A DNA stretch of 64,000 nt from Bathyarchaeum sp964399485. Its GTDB lineage: Archaea; Thermoproteota; Bathyarchaeia; Bathyarchaeales; Bathyarchaeaceae. The stretch spans positions 1 through 64,000 of the forward strand of contig CAYNQS010000002.1 of assembly GCA_964399485.1 (NCBI GenBank). The letters run 5' to 3'. Shown here piece after piece: positions 1-8,195 of this stretch (the first letter of the stretch is position 1; every line of letters starts with the position of its first letter). Under the pieces are notes generated by a model, which searched no databases, was not told the DNA's origin, and saw nothing but the letters and a program-made list of their open reading frames with translations. A program made the translations under genes and the position numbers.

Positions 1-789
1 GAAGCTTGGATGTGGTACTTCAAGAACATAGGCGGAGAACGCTGCCCAATCGTGGACACTTGGTGGCAAACAGAAACCGGAGGCATAATGATCTCACCCG
101 CACCTGGAATAGGCTTAGTTCCCCTGAAACCAGGCTCGGCAACATACCCGCTTCCTGGAATAGACGTTGAAGTGGTAGATGAAAACGGAAAACCAGTACC
201 TCCCGGAGTGAGAGGCTACATCATAATAAAGAAACCGTGGCCTGGAATGCTCCTGACTGTGTACAAGGATCCTGAACGATATAAAGAAACTTACTGGTCC
301 AGATTCCCAGGTGCCTATTATGCAGGAGACTACTGCATGAAAGACGATGACGGATATCTTTGGCTTTTAGGCAGAGCAGATGAAGTTCTGAAGGTCGCAG
401 GTCACAGACTGGGAACCGTGGAGCTTGAAAGTGCAATGGTTTCGCATCCGGCAGTAGCAGAAGCAGCAGTAGCCAGTAAGCCTCATGAAATCAAAGGAGA
501 AACAATTGTGGTCTTCGCTGTTCTGAAGAAAGGAAATAAGCCAAGCGATGAACTGGAGAACGAATTGAGAAATCACATGAGAAAAGCTGTTGGTCCCCTT
601 GCAACACCTGAAAACATATACTTTGTAGCAAAGCTTCCGAAGACAAGAAGCGGCAAAATCATGCGAAGAGTCCTAAAAGCGCTCGTTGCTGGTCAGTCGA
701 TAGGCGACATCTCTACCTTAGAGGACAAGGCTTCCGTAGAAGAGGCAAAACGGGCATTCGAGGAATTCGAAAGAATAACGAAGAAGTAA
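1..789 (+). CDS. acs: acetyl-CoA synthetase (AMP-forming), C-terminal part
   Basis: The reading frame is open from the window edge, so this is only the last ~262 residues of a protein normally ~640-660 residues long. The adenylate-forming motif WWQTETGG lies at the start, followed by YAGDYCMKDDDGY and GRADEVLKVAGHRLG (hinge and C-domain motifs). Near the end is KTRSGKIMRR, which holds the conserved catalytic lysine that is acetylated in related enzymes. The family converts acetate, ATP and CoA to acetyl-CoA, AMP and PPi in the cytoplasm. WWQTETGG and the C-domain match Acs better than long-chain acyl-CoA ligases, but the acyl-binding part is outside the window, so a propionyl-CoA synthetase is not excluded. 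Confidence 0.93.
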   Translation, partial: EAWMWYFKNIGGERCPIVDTWWQTETGGIMISPAPGIGLVPLKPGSATYPLPGIDVEVVDENGKPVPPGVRGYIIIKKPWPGMLLTVYKDPERYKETYWSRFPGAYYAGDYCMKDDDGYLWLLGRADEVLKVAGHRLGTVELESAMVSHPAVAEAAVASKPHEIKGETIVVFAVLKKGNKPSDELENELRNHMRKAVGPLATPENIYFVAKLPKTRSGKIMRRVLKALVAGQSIGDISTLEDKASVEEAKRAFEEFERITKK

Positions 790-796
790 ACTTCCT

Positions 797-810
797 ATTT
801 TCTTTTTTTA
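797..810 (+). terminator. T-rich terminator after acs
   Basis: A pyrimidine run dominated by T begins 8 bases after the acs stop codon and ends before the convergent rpl37e gene. Archaeal RNA polymerase commonly terminates at such oligo-T tracts. No hairpin is needed and none is obvious. Confidence 0.4.
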
Positions 811-832
811 GAAAACTCAATTAAATGGCAGA

Positions 833-1039
833 TCAGGAAAGTCTTGCCCTGTTTAGGGTTTTGGTCTGCCATGAATATTTTCTTATTTTTGTTGACTCTC
901 CGTAGCCGCATGCTGAGCATCGTTTCTGTTTCACATTATATGCCCTTCTGCCGCAGCGTCTACATCGTATGTGAACAGTCTTATGGGCGCGTTTTCCAAA
1001 AGATGAGGTGCCCTTGCTAACTTTTCCCAATGATGTCAC
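833..1039 (-). CDS. rpl37e: 50S ribosomal protein L37e
   Basis: A 68-residue basic protein with the L37e zinc finger: cysteines 26, 29, 41 and 44 in CRRCG and CSACG, between the signatures GTSSFGKR and IRKYSW. It is a structural protein of the large subunit found in archaea and eukaryotes. The GTG start overlaps the stop codon of the LSm gene by four bases (GTGA), which implies translational coupling. The lsm-rpl37e pair is a conserved archaeal arrangement. An internal start at VSKGTSS is possible, because other archaeal L37e proteins begin near that point. Confidence 0.95.
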   Translation of the reverse strand: MTSLGKVSKGTSSFGKRAHKTVHIRCRRCGRRAYNVKQKRCSACGYGESTKIRKYSWQTKTLNRARLS

Positions 1040-1275
1040 CTAGGGGGCGGAGAAATTATCACCACGTTGTCGCCACGGACTATGATGGCACCAAGTTTCT
1101 TCACATTTTCCACATCTGTAATGTCGTCTGTTTCATCTAAAACCAAGTTGAGGTGCTGATCGAAGCCCTTGAGTTTTCCCCGTAACTTCTTTCCGCCTCT
1201 CAATCTTACAAGAACTATTCTTCCGAGGCTATCTTCCAAGATTTTGGTAGCCATTTCGCTCATACGAATCCTCAC
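1036..1275 (-). CDS. Sm-like archaeal protein (LSm)
   Basis: A 79-residue protein containing the whole Sm fold. The Sm1 region runs from about residue 12 to 50 (GRIVLVRLRGGKKLRGKLKGFD and the following strands), and the Sm2 motif is AIIVRGDNVVIIS. Archaeal LSm proteins form heptameric rings that bind U-rich RNA and act in tRNA and small-RNA processing. A downstream methionine (MSEMATKI) could be the true start. The gene leads the lsm-rpl37e unit. Confidence 0.93.
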   Translation of the reverse strand: MRIRMSEMATKILEDSLGRIVLVRLRGGKKLRGKLKGFDQHLNLVLDETDDITDVENVKKLGAIIVRGDNVVIISPPPR

Positions 1276-1468
1276 GTCCAGTTGTTGCTTCGTTTATAGT
1301 TTTCAACGTAACGATTTAAAGGTATCTGCGTTATGGGGTTTCTATGGTCTATTTTGGTTTCTTAAGTTGGATGACTTATATTGCTTCTAGAATCGGCTGG
1401 AACGTTGTGCCAATTTCTTCCGTTTAGCGGAAAAATAGGGGGTGGGAAAGATAGGGGCTGTTGCTTGT

Positions 1469-2068
1469 TTACTCTATTTTTATGGTCTCGCCTTTGCTTT
1501 TCTCTTCTTTCTTTTTGGGGATGGTGATGTCTAAGACGCCGTTCTTGTATGTCGATGTCGCCTTTTTAGTTTCTACCTTGGCAGGTAATTCGACTTCTTT
1601 GAAGTACTTGCGTTCAGGGGTGTCAACAGAAATCGTTAACTTATCAGCTGTTCCGGAGAGTTTGATGTCTTTCTTTTCTACACCGGGCAGTTCAACTATC
1701 ACTCTGATTTCGCCGTCACCGGGTATAACGTCTGCTAAGGGTTCTCTCTTCTCTTTGACGTCCATGTGTGGTTTCCCAAGTCGTGTTTCCGCCTTGAAAT
1801 TTCCGAACTCTCTTACTTTTGGTTTCCCATCTGGACCCACAGTCACGCTGTAGCCGTACACAAAGGGTCCCCAGCTTTTCACTTTAGTTCCGTCGGGTAA
1901 TGTTTGTTCTCGAATGAGGGTTTCGGGTGCATTCTTCGACAAGTTCTCAAACTCTTTTGCCATCATCTCTTCCATTTCTTTGAAGGCTTCGTCTATGTCT
2001 CCTAGACCGCCTCTAAAGAAGGGCCATCCTTTCTTAGACCAGTGTGACCATCTGTCTTCTTCTGACAC
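1469..2068 (-). CDS. hsp20: Hsp20/alpha-crystallin small heat shock protein
   Basis: A 199-residue protein with an alpha-crystallin domain over roughly the last 95 residues (GEIRVIVELPGVEKKDIKL through GVLDITIPKK) and a terminal IKI that matches the I-x-I assembly motif. The long N-terminal arm is charged and contains WSHWSKKGWPFFRGG. The family consists of ATP-independent holdases that bind unfolding proteins as large oligomers. The gene lies 7 bases downstream of the ArsR-like gene on the same strand, so it is probably controlled by that regulator and its twin palindromes. Confidence 0.92.
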   Translation of the reverse strand: MSEEDRWSHWSKKGWPFFRGGLGDIDEAFKEMEEMMAKEFENLSKNAPETLIREQTLPDGTKVKSWGPFVYGYSVTVGPDGKPKVREFGNFKAETRLGKPHMDVKEKREPLADVIPGDGEIRVIVELPGVEKKDIKLSGTADKLTISVDTPERKYFKEVELPAKVETKKATSTYKNGVLDITIPKKKEEKSKGETIKIE

Positions 2069-2075
2069 GATCTTT

Positions 2076-2495
2076 TCACCTCCTCAAATTCTCTATCTCT
2101 TCCAGAGATTCTAATAGTCGGCGCAGGGCAAGGCTTAAGGTTAGGAATGCTGATTGACTGAACTCGGAGCAGCTATAGGTTCCTCTGCCTGTTTTTGTTA
2201 GAAATCCGCCGTCGCTGAGCTTTTTCGAGTTCTCCCAGACGGTTTTTGGATTCAAATCTAAGTCTCGCATGAAATCTGCGAAGTTCATTGTGCTGTCTTC
2301 TTCCTCGACTAGCCGTCTCATCATTTTCAGTCGGGTTTGGTTGGATAGGGCGTCGAACATGTTGGAGAATTTCTGGAAGTCTTCTTCGAATGCTTTGAAT
2401 TCGGTTTCAAGTTGGTCTTTTGGCCAGTCCATGGGGGACAGGGGTATCTCTAGAATTATTTCTCCATCACGCACGAGTTGTAGCTTTAGAGTCAT
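2076..2495 (-). CDS. ArsR-like winged-helix regulator, first gene of the hsp20 operon
   Basis: A 139-residue protein. After an N-terminal segment with beta character, a winged helix occupies about residues 45-110 (FDALSNQTRLKMMRRLVEE, then FADFMRDLDLNPKTVWENSKKL), typical of ArsR-type repressors. No metal-binding cysteine pair is visible, so a metal-sensing role is unlikely. Its position as first gene of a two-gene unit with hsp20 suggests an autoregulated heat-shock or stress repressor. That role is inferred from context. Archaeal heat-shock regulators such as Phr also belong to this superfamily. Confidence 0.82.
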   Translation of the reverse strand: MTLKLQLVRDGEIILEIPLSPMDWPKDQLETEFKAFEEDFQKFSNMFDALSNQTRLKMMRRLVEEEDSTMNFADFMRDLDLNPKTVWENSKKLSDGGFLTKTGRGTYSCSEFSQSAFLTLSLALRRLLESLEEIENLRR

Positions 2496-2510
2496 GTAGC
2501 CTCACCCATT

Positions 2511-2567
2511 TATTACCGTATAGTAATAAGCGCAGTCGTTTCATATAAATATTACTCACAAGTAATA
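2511..2567 (-). promoter_or_regulatory. Two identical palindromic operators flanking the TATA box of the arsR-hsp20 unit
   Basis: TATTAC-N6-GTAATA occurs twice, at 2511-2528 and 2550-2567, with centres 39 bases apart. Between them on the minus strand is a TATA-like TTTATAT (about 2542-2549). The first gene starts at 2495. One palindrome therefore sits at the expected transcription start and the other just upstream of the TATA/BRE. This geometry suits a repressor that blocks both TBP/TFB and polymerase. The regulator encoded immediately downstream is the obvious ligand, by inference. Confidence 0.75.
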
Positions 2568-2690
2568 AATGATGAACATCGCCCAACAAAAACAACAAGC
2601 AGTTTTTCAGACGCCAAAACCTGTTACATGATTATTTTTGCTGACTCTCTTCTTTGGATACTATCGCTCAGCCCGTAAAAGACCGGCAGA

Positions 2691-3155
2691 TTAGAACTGT
2701 TTGGGGATGTCCTGTTTTTCCAGAATGTAGCCGCAGTAATGGCATCTTAAGCGGAGAGGCTCCTTGCTATCCACATAGAAGGTAGATTTCACGGGTTCTT
2801 TACTGTTTGAAATGCACGCGGGGTTAGCGCATTTAACTGCTTCACGTATTATCTGGGGCAGCCTAACACGCTGCTTGTCTACAACCTTGTAGTTTCTGAT
2901 GATGTTGATGCTGGCGTGGGGAGCCAAAAGAGCTATCTTATCCACTTCTTTGGATTTCAGTTCTCTTCCTTCAATCTTAACCATGTCTTTCAAGCCCAAC
3001 GTTTTGCTGGGCACATTCATGCCAACTGTCACGACGCCGCTGACGTGATCTGTGATTCCCAAAATCTTTAACACATTCAAGGCATGCCCAGCGGTGATGT
3101 GATCTATTACCGTGCCATCCTTGATTTTGGATACGCGTAAAGTAGTTTCACTCAA
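2691..3155 (-). CDS. pyrI: aspartate carbamoyltransferase regulatory chain
   Basis: A 154-residue protein of normal PyrI length. The N-terminal allosteric domain begins VSKIKDGTVIDHITAGHAL, including the conserved lysine and histidine that contact nucleotide effectors in the enterobacterial enzyme. The C-terminal zinc domain has cysteines 109, 114, 138 and 141. PyrI binds PyrB and confers CTP/ATP control on the first committed step of pyrimidine synthesis. The catalytic gene is usually adjacent in archaea, but here it lies at 12685, about 9.5 kb away and on the other strand. Confidence 0.95.
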   Translation of the reverse strand: MSETTLRVSKIKDGTVIDHITAGHALNVLKILGITDHVSGVVTVGMNVPSKTLGLKDMVKIEGRELKSKEVDKIALLAPHASINIIRNYKVVDKQRVRLPQIIREAVKCANPACISNSKEPVKSTFYVDSKEPLRLRCHYCGYILEKQDIPKQF

Positions 3156-3323
3156 GTTAACCCGGTCCTTCAGGTTCTGTATACTATATTTTAATGCACG
3201 AAGAGTTTATTTATAGATACTGTTCGCTTTTCCGTGAATCATGAATTATCTTGTAGTTCAGAGAATAGAACTGAAGACATAAGAGAAGAAAAGAGAGTGT
3301 GCCAAGAAAATTTTAGGGGAATG

Positions 3324-3986
3324 CTAGGGAGCTTCTCGGGAGACTGTTAAGATTCTGACGTAGTCCGCTGTGTCGTCGCAAGCATCGGCGACATGCTCCA
3401 TTTCTTCTATGAGGTCCTTAAGCAACAGTATTGTTGCAGCATCTATTTTGTTAGAATATTTAAGAAGCAACTCTTTGGATTTCAGGTATTTCTCATCCAC
3501 CAGTCCCTCTATCTCGTCAATCTGCTTTGCAAGTTCCATAGCCTTTGGGGGATCAGTCCCCAACATCCCAATTGCCTTAAGCAAAGTTTTTGCGCAATCA
3601 ACCAAGTCTTTGGCGGTTTGGGCAAACTGTTTCCACATTTCATTTGGCACTTTTGCCTCTAAAAGCAAAATAACCGCTCTTGATGCATCCTTGACGTGAT
3701 CCGCCATCTCGTCCAATCTTTTCACTAGGTGCATGATGTCTTCGCGGTCTTTGGACAGAAGGCTTCCCCGGGTAAGCTCCTCGAAAACTGTTCTTCTAAG
3801 TTCATCGATTTCATGTTCGGCACTAGACAGTTTGTTGAAAGACGCTATCGCTTTTTCCTTGTTGCCGTCTAAGGCTGCATTAATCGACTTTTCTAGCTCG
3901 ATTACGGTGTCGATAGCCAAGGTCATCTGTCTATCTGCTATTTCCAACACCTTAGATTTTCTTCTTTTAGCAAACCATCTTTCCAT
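3324..3986 (-). CDS. DUF47/PhoU-like protein
   Basis: A 220-residue all-helical protein with the DUF47 pattern: two similar three-helix halves carrying metal-ligand type motifs (EHEIDELRRTVFEEL near residue 57, and EEMEHVADACDDTADYVR near the end). Relatives are PhoU-like and usually sit beside phosphate (Pit) transporters or Pst-type importers. Here the gene precedes an ABC importer, with an AbrB-PhoU protein beyond it, which supports a role in oxyanion transport control. It is cytoplasmic, and the exact signal is unknown. Confidence 0.85.
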   Translation of the reverse strand: MERWFAKRRKSKVLEIADRQMTLAIDTVIELEKSINAALDGNKEKAIASFNKLSSAEHEIDELRRTVFEELTRGSLLSKDREDIMHLVKRLDEMADHVKDASRAVILLLEAKVPNEMWKQFAQTAKDLVDCAKTLLKAIGMLGTDPPKAMELAKQIDEIEGLVDEKYLKSKELLLKYSNKIDAATILLLKDLIEEMEHVADACDDTADYVRILTVSREAP

Positions 3987-4069
3987 AAACTTTCACCTTT
4001 AACAAGGAGACGTTCTATAGCTGCTGTTAACTAAAGTGCAAGCATTCCGCTTAAATCTTTTCCATCCTT

Positions 4070-5179
4070 TCACTCTAGAGCCAACTCCGTTCTCAAACCC
4101 TTTTCAGGATAGGAAAAAACAAAGCTTTTTCCAACAGGAAAAGCAACAGTGACTTCCTCTCCCACATCAAGCCATTCACCCATTAATGCTGGACGTACAA
4201 CCACCAACAGGTCTTCATTTTGAAGCCTAATTTCGTATCGAACATCGGTTCCTTCAAACCTGAAAGCTTCAATGTTACCGAGGACCGAGTTTACCCCGCT
4301 CCTTTTCCCTTTATGGATAGAAAGAATTTCTGGTCTTATGGCGACAACCACTTTTTCTCCCTTTTTGTGGTCCTGATCTGAAGATGTAACAGAAATTCCT
4401 CCCCGAAGTTCCACAGTAAGTTTGTGGTCAGCTCTATCCGAAACGTAACCTTCTAAGAAATTTGATTCCCCAACAAAATTCGCCACGAATATGTGCTTAG
4501 GGTTCATGTACAGTTCCTGAGGAGTTCCCACCTGCAGAATCTTTCCTTTTCTCATCACCGCGATTCGGTCCGAGATTGCCATGGCCTCTGCTTGGTCATG
4601 AGTAACATGGATCGCTGTTAAGTGGAGGTCTTTCACAAGTTTTCTGATTTCGTACCTCAAGGCTGTTCTGATTTTCGCGTCTAGGGCGCCTAAGGGCTCA
4701 TCCAAAAGCAGAAGCTTGGCACCGGAGGATAATGCTCTAGCTAGGGCAATCCTCTGTCTCATCCCTCCACTTAATTCTATTGGAAAAGCGTCAGTTCGCT
4801 CAAAGAGTCTGACCAGCTCCAGCATTTCACGTCCAACTCTCTCGCTCTTCTCCTCTTCCCATCCCTTTACGCGCGGTCCGTAGGTGACGTTGTCCCAAAC
4901 GTCCATGTGGGGAAACAGTGCATACTCCTGAAAGACGTATCCGATGTCTCTGTATTCTGGGGGAAGATTCGATACTAGGCGTTCGTCGATGAATATTTCG
5001 CCTTCATCGGGCACTTCTAAACCGGCTATCATTCGCAAGGTGGTTGTTTTTCCGCATCCGCTTGGTCCGAGCAAGGTTAGATATTCCTTGTCACGAACAT
5101 GCAGGTCTATGTGGTCAACAGCGATTATTCGCCCTTTATCAAAGCTTTTGGCTACATTCTTCAACTCAACATCAGGCAT
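4070..5179 (-). CDS. ABC importer ATPase with TOBE-type C-terminal domain
   Basis: A 369-residue ATPase of the CUT1/PotA/CysA/FbpC type. Walker A is GPSGCGKTT (residues 38-46), the Q-loop glutamine is Q84, the signature is LSGGM from 136, Walker B ends at D160-E161, and the switch histidine is H194. The last ~120 residues form a TOBE-like regulatory domain. An SD-like GAGGTG precedes the ATG. It is the last gene of a three-gene importer unit, 45 bases after the permease gene. Substrate cannot be read from the ATPase; ferric iron, thiamine, sulfate, molybdate and phosphate systems share this form. Confidence 0.88.
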   Translation of the reverse strand: MPDVELKNVAKSFDKGRIIAVDHIDLHVRDKEYLTLLGPSGCGKTTTLRMIAGLEVPDEGEIFIDERLVSNLPPEYRDIGYVFQEYALFPHMDVWDNVTYGPRVKGWEEEKSERVGREMLELVRLFERTDAFPIELSGGMRQRIALARALSSGAKLLLLDEPLGALDAKIRTALRYEIRKLVKDLHLTAIHVTHDQAEAMAISDRIAVMRKGKILQVGTPQELYMNPKHIFVANFVGESNFLEGYVSDRADHKLTVELRGGISVTSSDQDHKKGEKVVVAIRPEILSIHKGKRSGVNSVLGNIEAFRFEGTDVRYEIRLQNEDLLVVVRPALMGEWLDVGEEVTVAFPVGKSFVFSYPEKGLRTELALE

Positions 5180-5224
5180 TCCAGTTCACCTCAACATGAA
5201 ATTTTTTAATTATATTACCTTGTC

Positions 5225-6901
5225 TCATCTAGTGGTCACCTTTCTGAAAACCATAAGGAGAACAAATGAAAGAGCAATCAGGTAGGTTGATGCGAAGAGC
5301 GCCGCAGGAATCGCATAGGATTCAACCATGTTGACTACTAGGGGAGGAATTGTTGTGTTGCTGCCCATAACCAGAAAAGTTGCGCCTGTTTCTCCCAAGG
5401 AGCGGGTAAAGGACAGGATAACCCCAGTTAAGATTCCTCTCTTTAACAGAGGAAGAGCGATTGTTTCAACAGTGTTATATGGGTTGGCGCCTAGGGTGCG
5501 AGATGCTTCCTCATATAAGGGGATGTCAGACCCTTCGAATGTAGCCAGCATAGGCTCAACTACCACAGGAACAGAGAACACTATATGCGTTAAGATTATA
5601 AGCCATATTCCCGGATCTGCGAGACTCAACCCGCTGGGACCCCAAAGAAGGAGGATGGATAGACCAAGGGCTGACGTTGGGACGATCAGCGGGATTCTGA
5701 GCAGGGCTCTGAGGAATCGACCGAACCTGTAACGTTTTATCAGGAATACTGTGGGAATGGCTATACAAGCTGCGATGTAGGTTGCAATTCCGGCGGAGGC
5801 AAACGAAACTACCGTTGCATCTAGCAGAGCTGAGAAGTAGTTTGATGGTCCGAACAGTTGATAAACGACGCTTTCTGTCACTTTGCCTGTGTCCGGGTCG
5901 CTGCTCCAAGATAGCACCACAGAATTCAGGACAACAACTATCGGGACTACAACCACTATGATGATGAAGAGGATAACAATCGCGTCTCTAACTCGCGAAA
6001 GTTTCCGAGAAGCAAAATCTTCGACTTTTAATAGTCTTTTTTCGATGTTGAGAGTCGAGAAAAGTGAAAATGTTGAGACCCCCCTCTTCTGTAAGATGAA
6101 CTCTACTGGCAGAATTATCGCTGATGCCACAATTAGTAATAGACTGCCTAGGAAAGCGGCGGGTCCAAACTTGAATTGGGATACCCAGCTGATAACCGCG
6201 ATGGGCGCCGTGGTATAGACGCTTGCCACTACCAGCGTGGCTCCAGTTTCTCCCAGAGACCGTGCAAAAGCCATAACTGCTCCCGAAAAAATCGCGGGTA
6301 TCGTTAACGGAAACAGAATCTTTCTGAAGGTTGTGAGAGGCGCGGCTCCGAGGGTTCCGGAGGCTTGCTCAAACAGCGTTGACATGTCCTCAAGTTTGGC
6401 TTTAAGAGTTTTCACGATGTATGGAAAGGTTAATGCAATGTGTACTATCAGCATTATGAAGGGAACTTTGATAACGGGAATCAAATAAACGGAGTCTACT
6501 CCAAAAATCGTTGTCCAAGTTATTAGAGTCGCAAAACCGAAACCTGATGTGGGGATAACCAACGTGAAGGTGATGAGGTCTTCAAGGAACCCTTTTCCCC
6601 AGAACTTCTTTCGAGCCAGTATGTAGGCAAGAGGAATCCCAAAAAGTAGGTCTATCGCAACCGCGGAGATGGCGAGGCGCAAAGATAAACCAAGATACTT
6701 CTGAATTTCTATCCAGTTTGTGTCCCCTATTAGCGGATTAGCGAAAACTTCGGTGTAAACCTCTGGCCATCTGGTAAACGTAAATGATATCAGAAAAAAG
6801 CTTGGTAAAAAAACAAAAACAATGAGACTTGCTACGGTTGCGGATACTCCAATTCGGGAGAGCAGGTTTTGTTTCCCTTTTGGCTGGCTAAAGGCGGTCA
6901 C
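5225..6901 (-). CDS. ABC importer permease, two fused transmembrane domains
   Basis: A 558-residue protein made of two homologous permease halves. Each half carries an EAA coupling loop followed by the same motif: EQASGTLGAAPLTTF...RSLGETGAT in the first and EEASRTLGANPYNTV...RSLGETGAT in the second. About twelve transmembrane segments are expected. This fused form is typical of FbpB/ThiP-like systems, while the RSLGETGAT motif is also common in sulfate, molybdate and phosphate permeases. The start is GTG, and its first four bases overlap the stop codon of the binding-protein gene (GTGA), so the two are translationally coupled. Confidence 0.88.
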   Translation of the reverse strand: MTAFSQPKGKQNLLSRIGVSATVASLIVFVFLPSFFLISFTFTRWPEVYTEVFANPLIGDTNWIEIQKYLGLSLRLAISAVAIDLLFGIPLAYILARKKFWGKGFLEDLITFTLVIPTSGFGFATLITWTTIFGVDSVYLIPVIKVPFIMLIVHIALTFPYIVKTLKAKLEDMSTLFEQASGTLGAAPLTTFRKILFPLTIPAIFSGAVMAFARSLGETGATLVVASVYTTAPIAVISWVSQFKFGPAAFLGSLLLIVASAIILPVEFILQKRGVSTFSLFSTLNIEKRLLKVEDFASRKLSRVRDAIVILFIIIVVVVPIVVVLNSVVLSWSSDPDTGKVTESVVYQLFGPSNYFSALLDATVVSFASAGIATYIAACIAIPTVFLIKRYRFGRFLRALLRIPLIVPTSALGLSILLLWGPSGLSLADPGIWLIILTHIVFSVPVVVEPMLATFEGSDIPLYEEASRTLGANPYNTVETIALPLLKRGILTGVILSFTRSLGETGATFLVMGSNTTIPPLVVNMVESYAIPAALFASTYLIALSFVLLMVFRKVTTR

Positions 6902-8085
6902 ACTCCCGGGTTTTTCACTTCAGACCATACAGTGAAAAGGGCTTCCATCGCTTCTCCCGATAAAGGTCGAAAAGTTGGAACGTTGATTTCAAATTCAACG
7001 CCGTTTGTTTCATTAAAGATTTCTTCGTTCAGTGGGACGTTGGGGTTGGCGGGTCTAAACCCGTATTCTTGGGCTTTGTCTTGATTCTGTTCCTGAAGCA
7101 GATAGAAAAGATACTGTGAGGCAGCAAACTTTTGATACACGCTAACCCAAGGCGCGTTCAAGATAACAAACGGATGGTCAGAGAGAAGAGTTCCATCCTC
7201 AGGATAAACTGCCACCAACGAATCGCCCCATTTCTGCGTAGCTTTGTCAGCATTACTGATAACAACGCTTTCGTAAACTGTAAAACAGTCAATCGCGGAA
7301 GGACCGTTCTCAGCAGCCCAACTGCCAAAAAATCCAGTGCTTTTTCCGTACATAACTGCTTTGGATTCGATAACACTGACAAAACTCTTGCCAGTTTCGT
7401 TCTTGAAATCGTCGACATTAAACTCTTCAGGTTTCTTTCCGAGCGCAGAAGCGAATTCTAGAACTTCAGCCATGGCACCTCCGTTACTTAATTGTGGATC
7501 GGGATGCCCATACTTGTAGTCGATTCCAGTCTCTGCCAGCCGATACAAATCAGTGAAGCTATTCACATCGTTCTCTTCGAAGAATGAAGCCCACCCACCT
7601 ATTACGACGGGAGACAAAACAAGGGACGTGGAGTCGGTAGCTATTTCCTGCTGTTTCCCCAACTCTTGCAGCCATTTCTGGTTTAGGTATGGTATCCAGA
7701 TGCTGGAGGCTGGGCTCCAAGCTGCTGGTTGCGTACTCTCCTGAAGGATGAGGTTTACGCTGTCATGGCTTCCGGTTACTACAAGTTCTACGTTAACTGT
7801 GATGTTGAAGCGTTCGAAAAACCAGTCTTCAAATGCGGGTGTAACATCTTTTATCCACCCGTCTTTCTCGCTTGTGTAAAGAAACGTGAAACTGATGCTG
7901 GAGGGTAATCCTTCCTTTGCGACGCCTCCGCCTCCTCCTTGAGATATTATTGAGGAGACAGCCAAGAAAAACATGAAGCCAAGCAGGATTCCGATAAGCA
8001 GCAGGAGGTATCCCTGTTTCGGAAACAGCCTTAAGCGACGTTTGTTTCTCCGATCCATACCTGTTAGCCTCGTAATAGTATTCAA
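6898..8085 (-). CDS. membrane-anchored ABC substrate-binding protein
   Basis: A 395-residue protein with a basic N-terminus and one hydrophobic segment (about residues 26-47), followed by a glycine-rich linker and an extracellular type II periplasmic-binding fold. The segment ESTQPAAWSPASSIWIPYLNQKW and the later APWVSVYQKFAASQYLFYLL resemble anion-binding proteins. It is the first gene of the importer unit, divergent from an AbrB-PhoU gene. The flanking PhoU-family genes make phosphate or another tetrahedral oxyanion the best guess, but no substrate-specific motif was recognised. Confidence 0.78.
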   Translation of the reverse strand: MNTITRLTGMDRRNKRRLRLFPKQGYLLLLIGILLGFMFFLAVSSIISQGGGGGVAKEGLPSSISFTFLYTSEKDGWIKDVTPAFEDWFFERFNITVNVELVVTGSHDSVNLILQESTQPAAWSPASSIWIPYLNQKWLQELGKQQEIATDSTSLVLSPVVIGGWASFFEENDVNSFTDLYRLAETGIDYKYGHPDPQLSNGGAMAEVLEFASALGKKPEEFNVDDFKNETGKSFVSVIESKAVMYGKSTGFFGSWAAENGPSAIDCFTVYESVVISNADKATQKWGDSLVAVYPEDGTLLSDHPFVILNAPWVSVYQKFAASQYLFYLLQEQNQDKAQEYGFRPANPNVPLNEEIFNETNGVEFEINVPTFRPLSGEAMEALFTVWSEVKNPGV

Positions 8086-8153
8086 GCGAACTGTATAAGA
8101 ACTTCGCTTACGGAAAGAGGGCTGTAAAGATTAAATAGTTTGTTAAATGAGTG

Positions 8154-8181
8154 TATATAGGACTATATATTCTATATATAG
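8154..8181. promoter_or_regulatory. Palindromic AT-rich operator/promoter between importer and AbrB-PhoU genes
   Basis: TATATAG-GA-CTATATA forms a perfect 16-bp palindrome at 8154-8169. It is followed by a further CTATATATAG (8172-8181). It lies 15-42 bases upstream of the chosen ATG at 8196, and a TATA-like TTAAATAG lies just upstream (about 8131-8138). The repeats overlap the likely start region and could be bound by the AbrB-type domain of the downstream protein. That is inference. Confidence 0.5.
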
Positions 8182-8195
8182 CTGGTGTAAAACTA

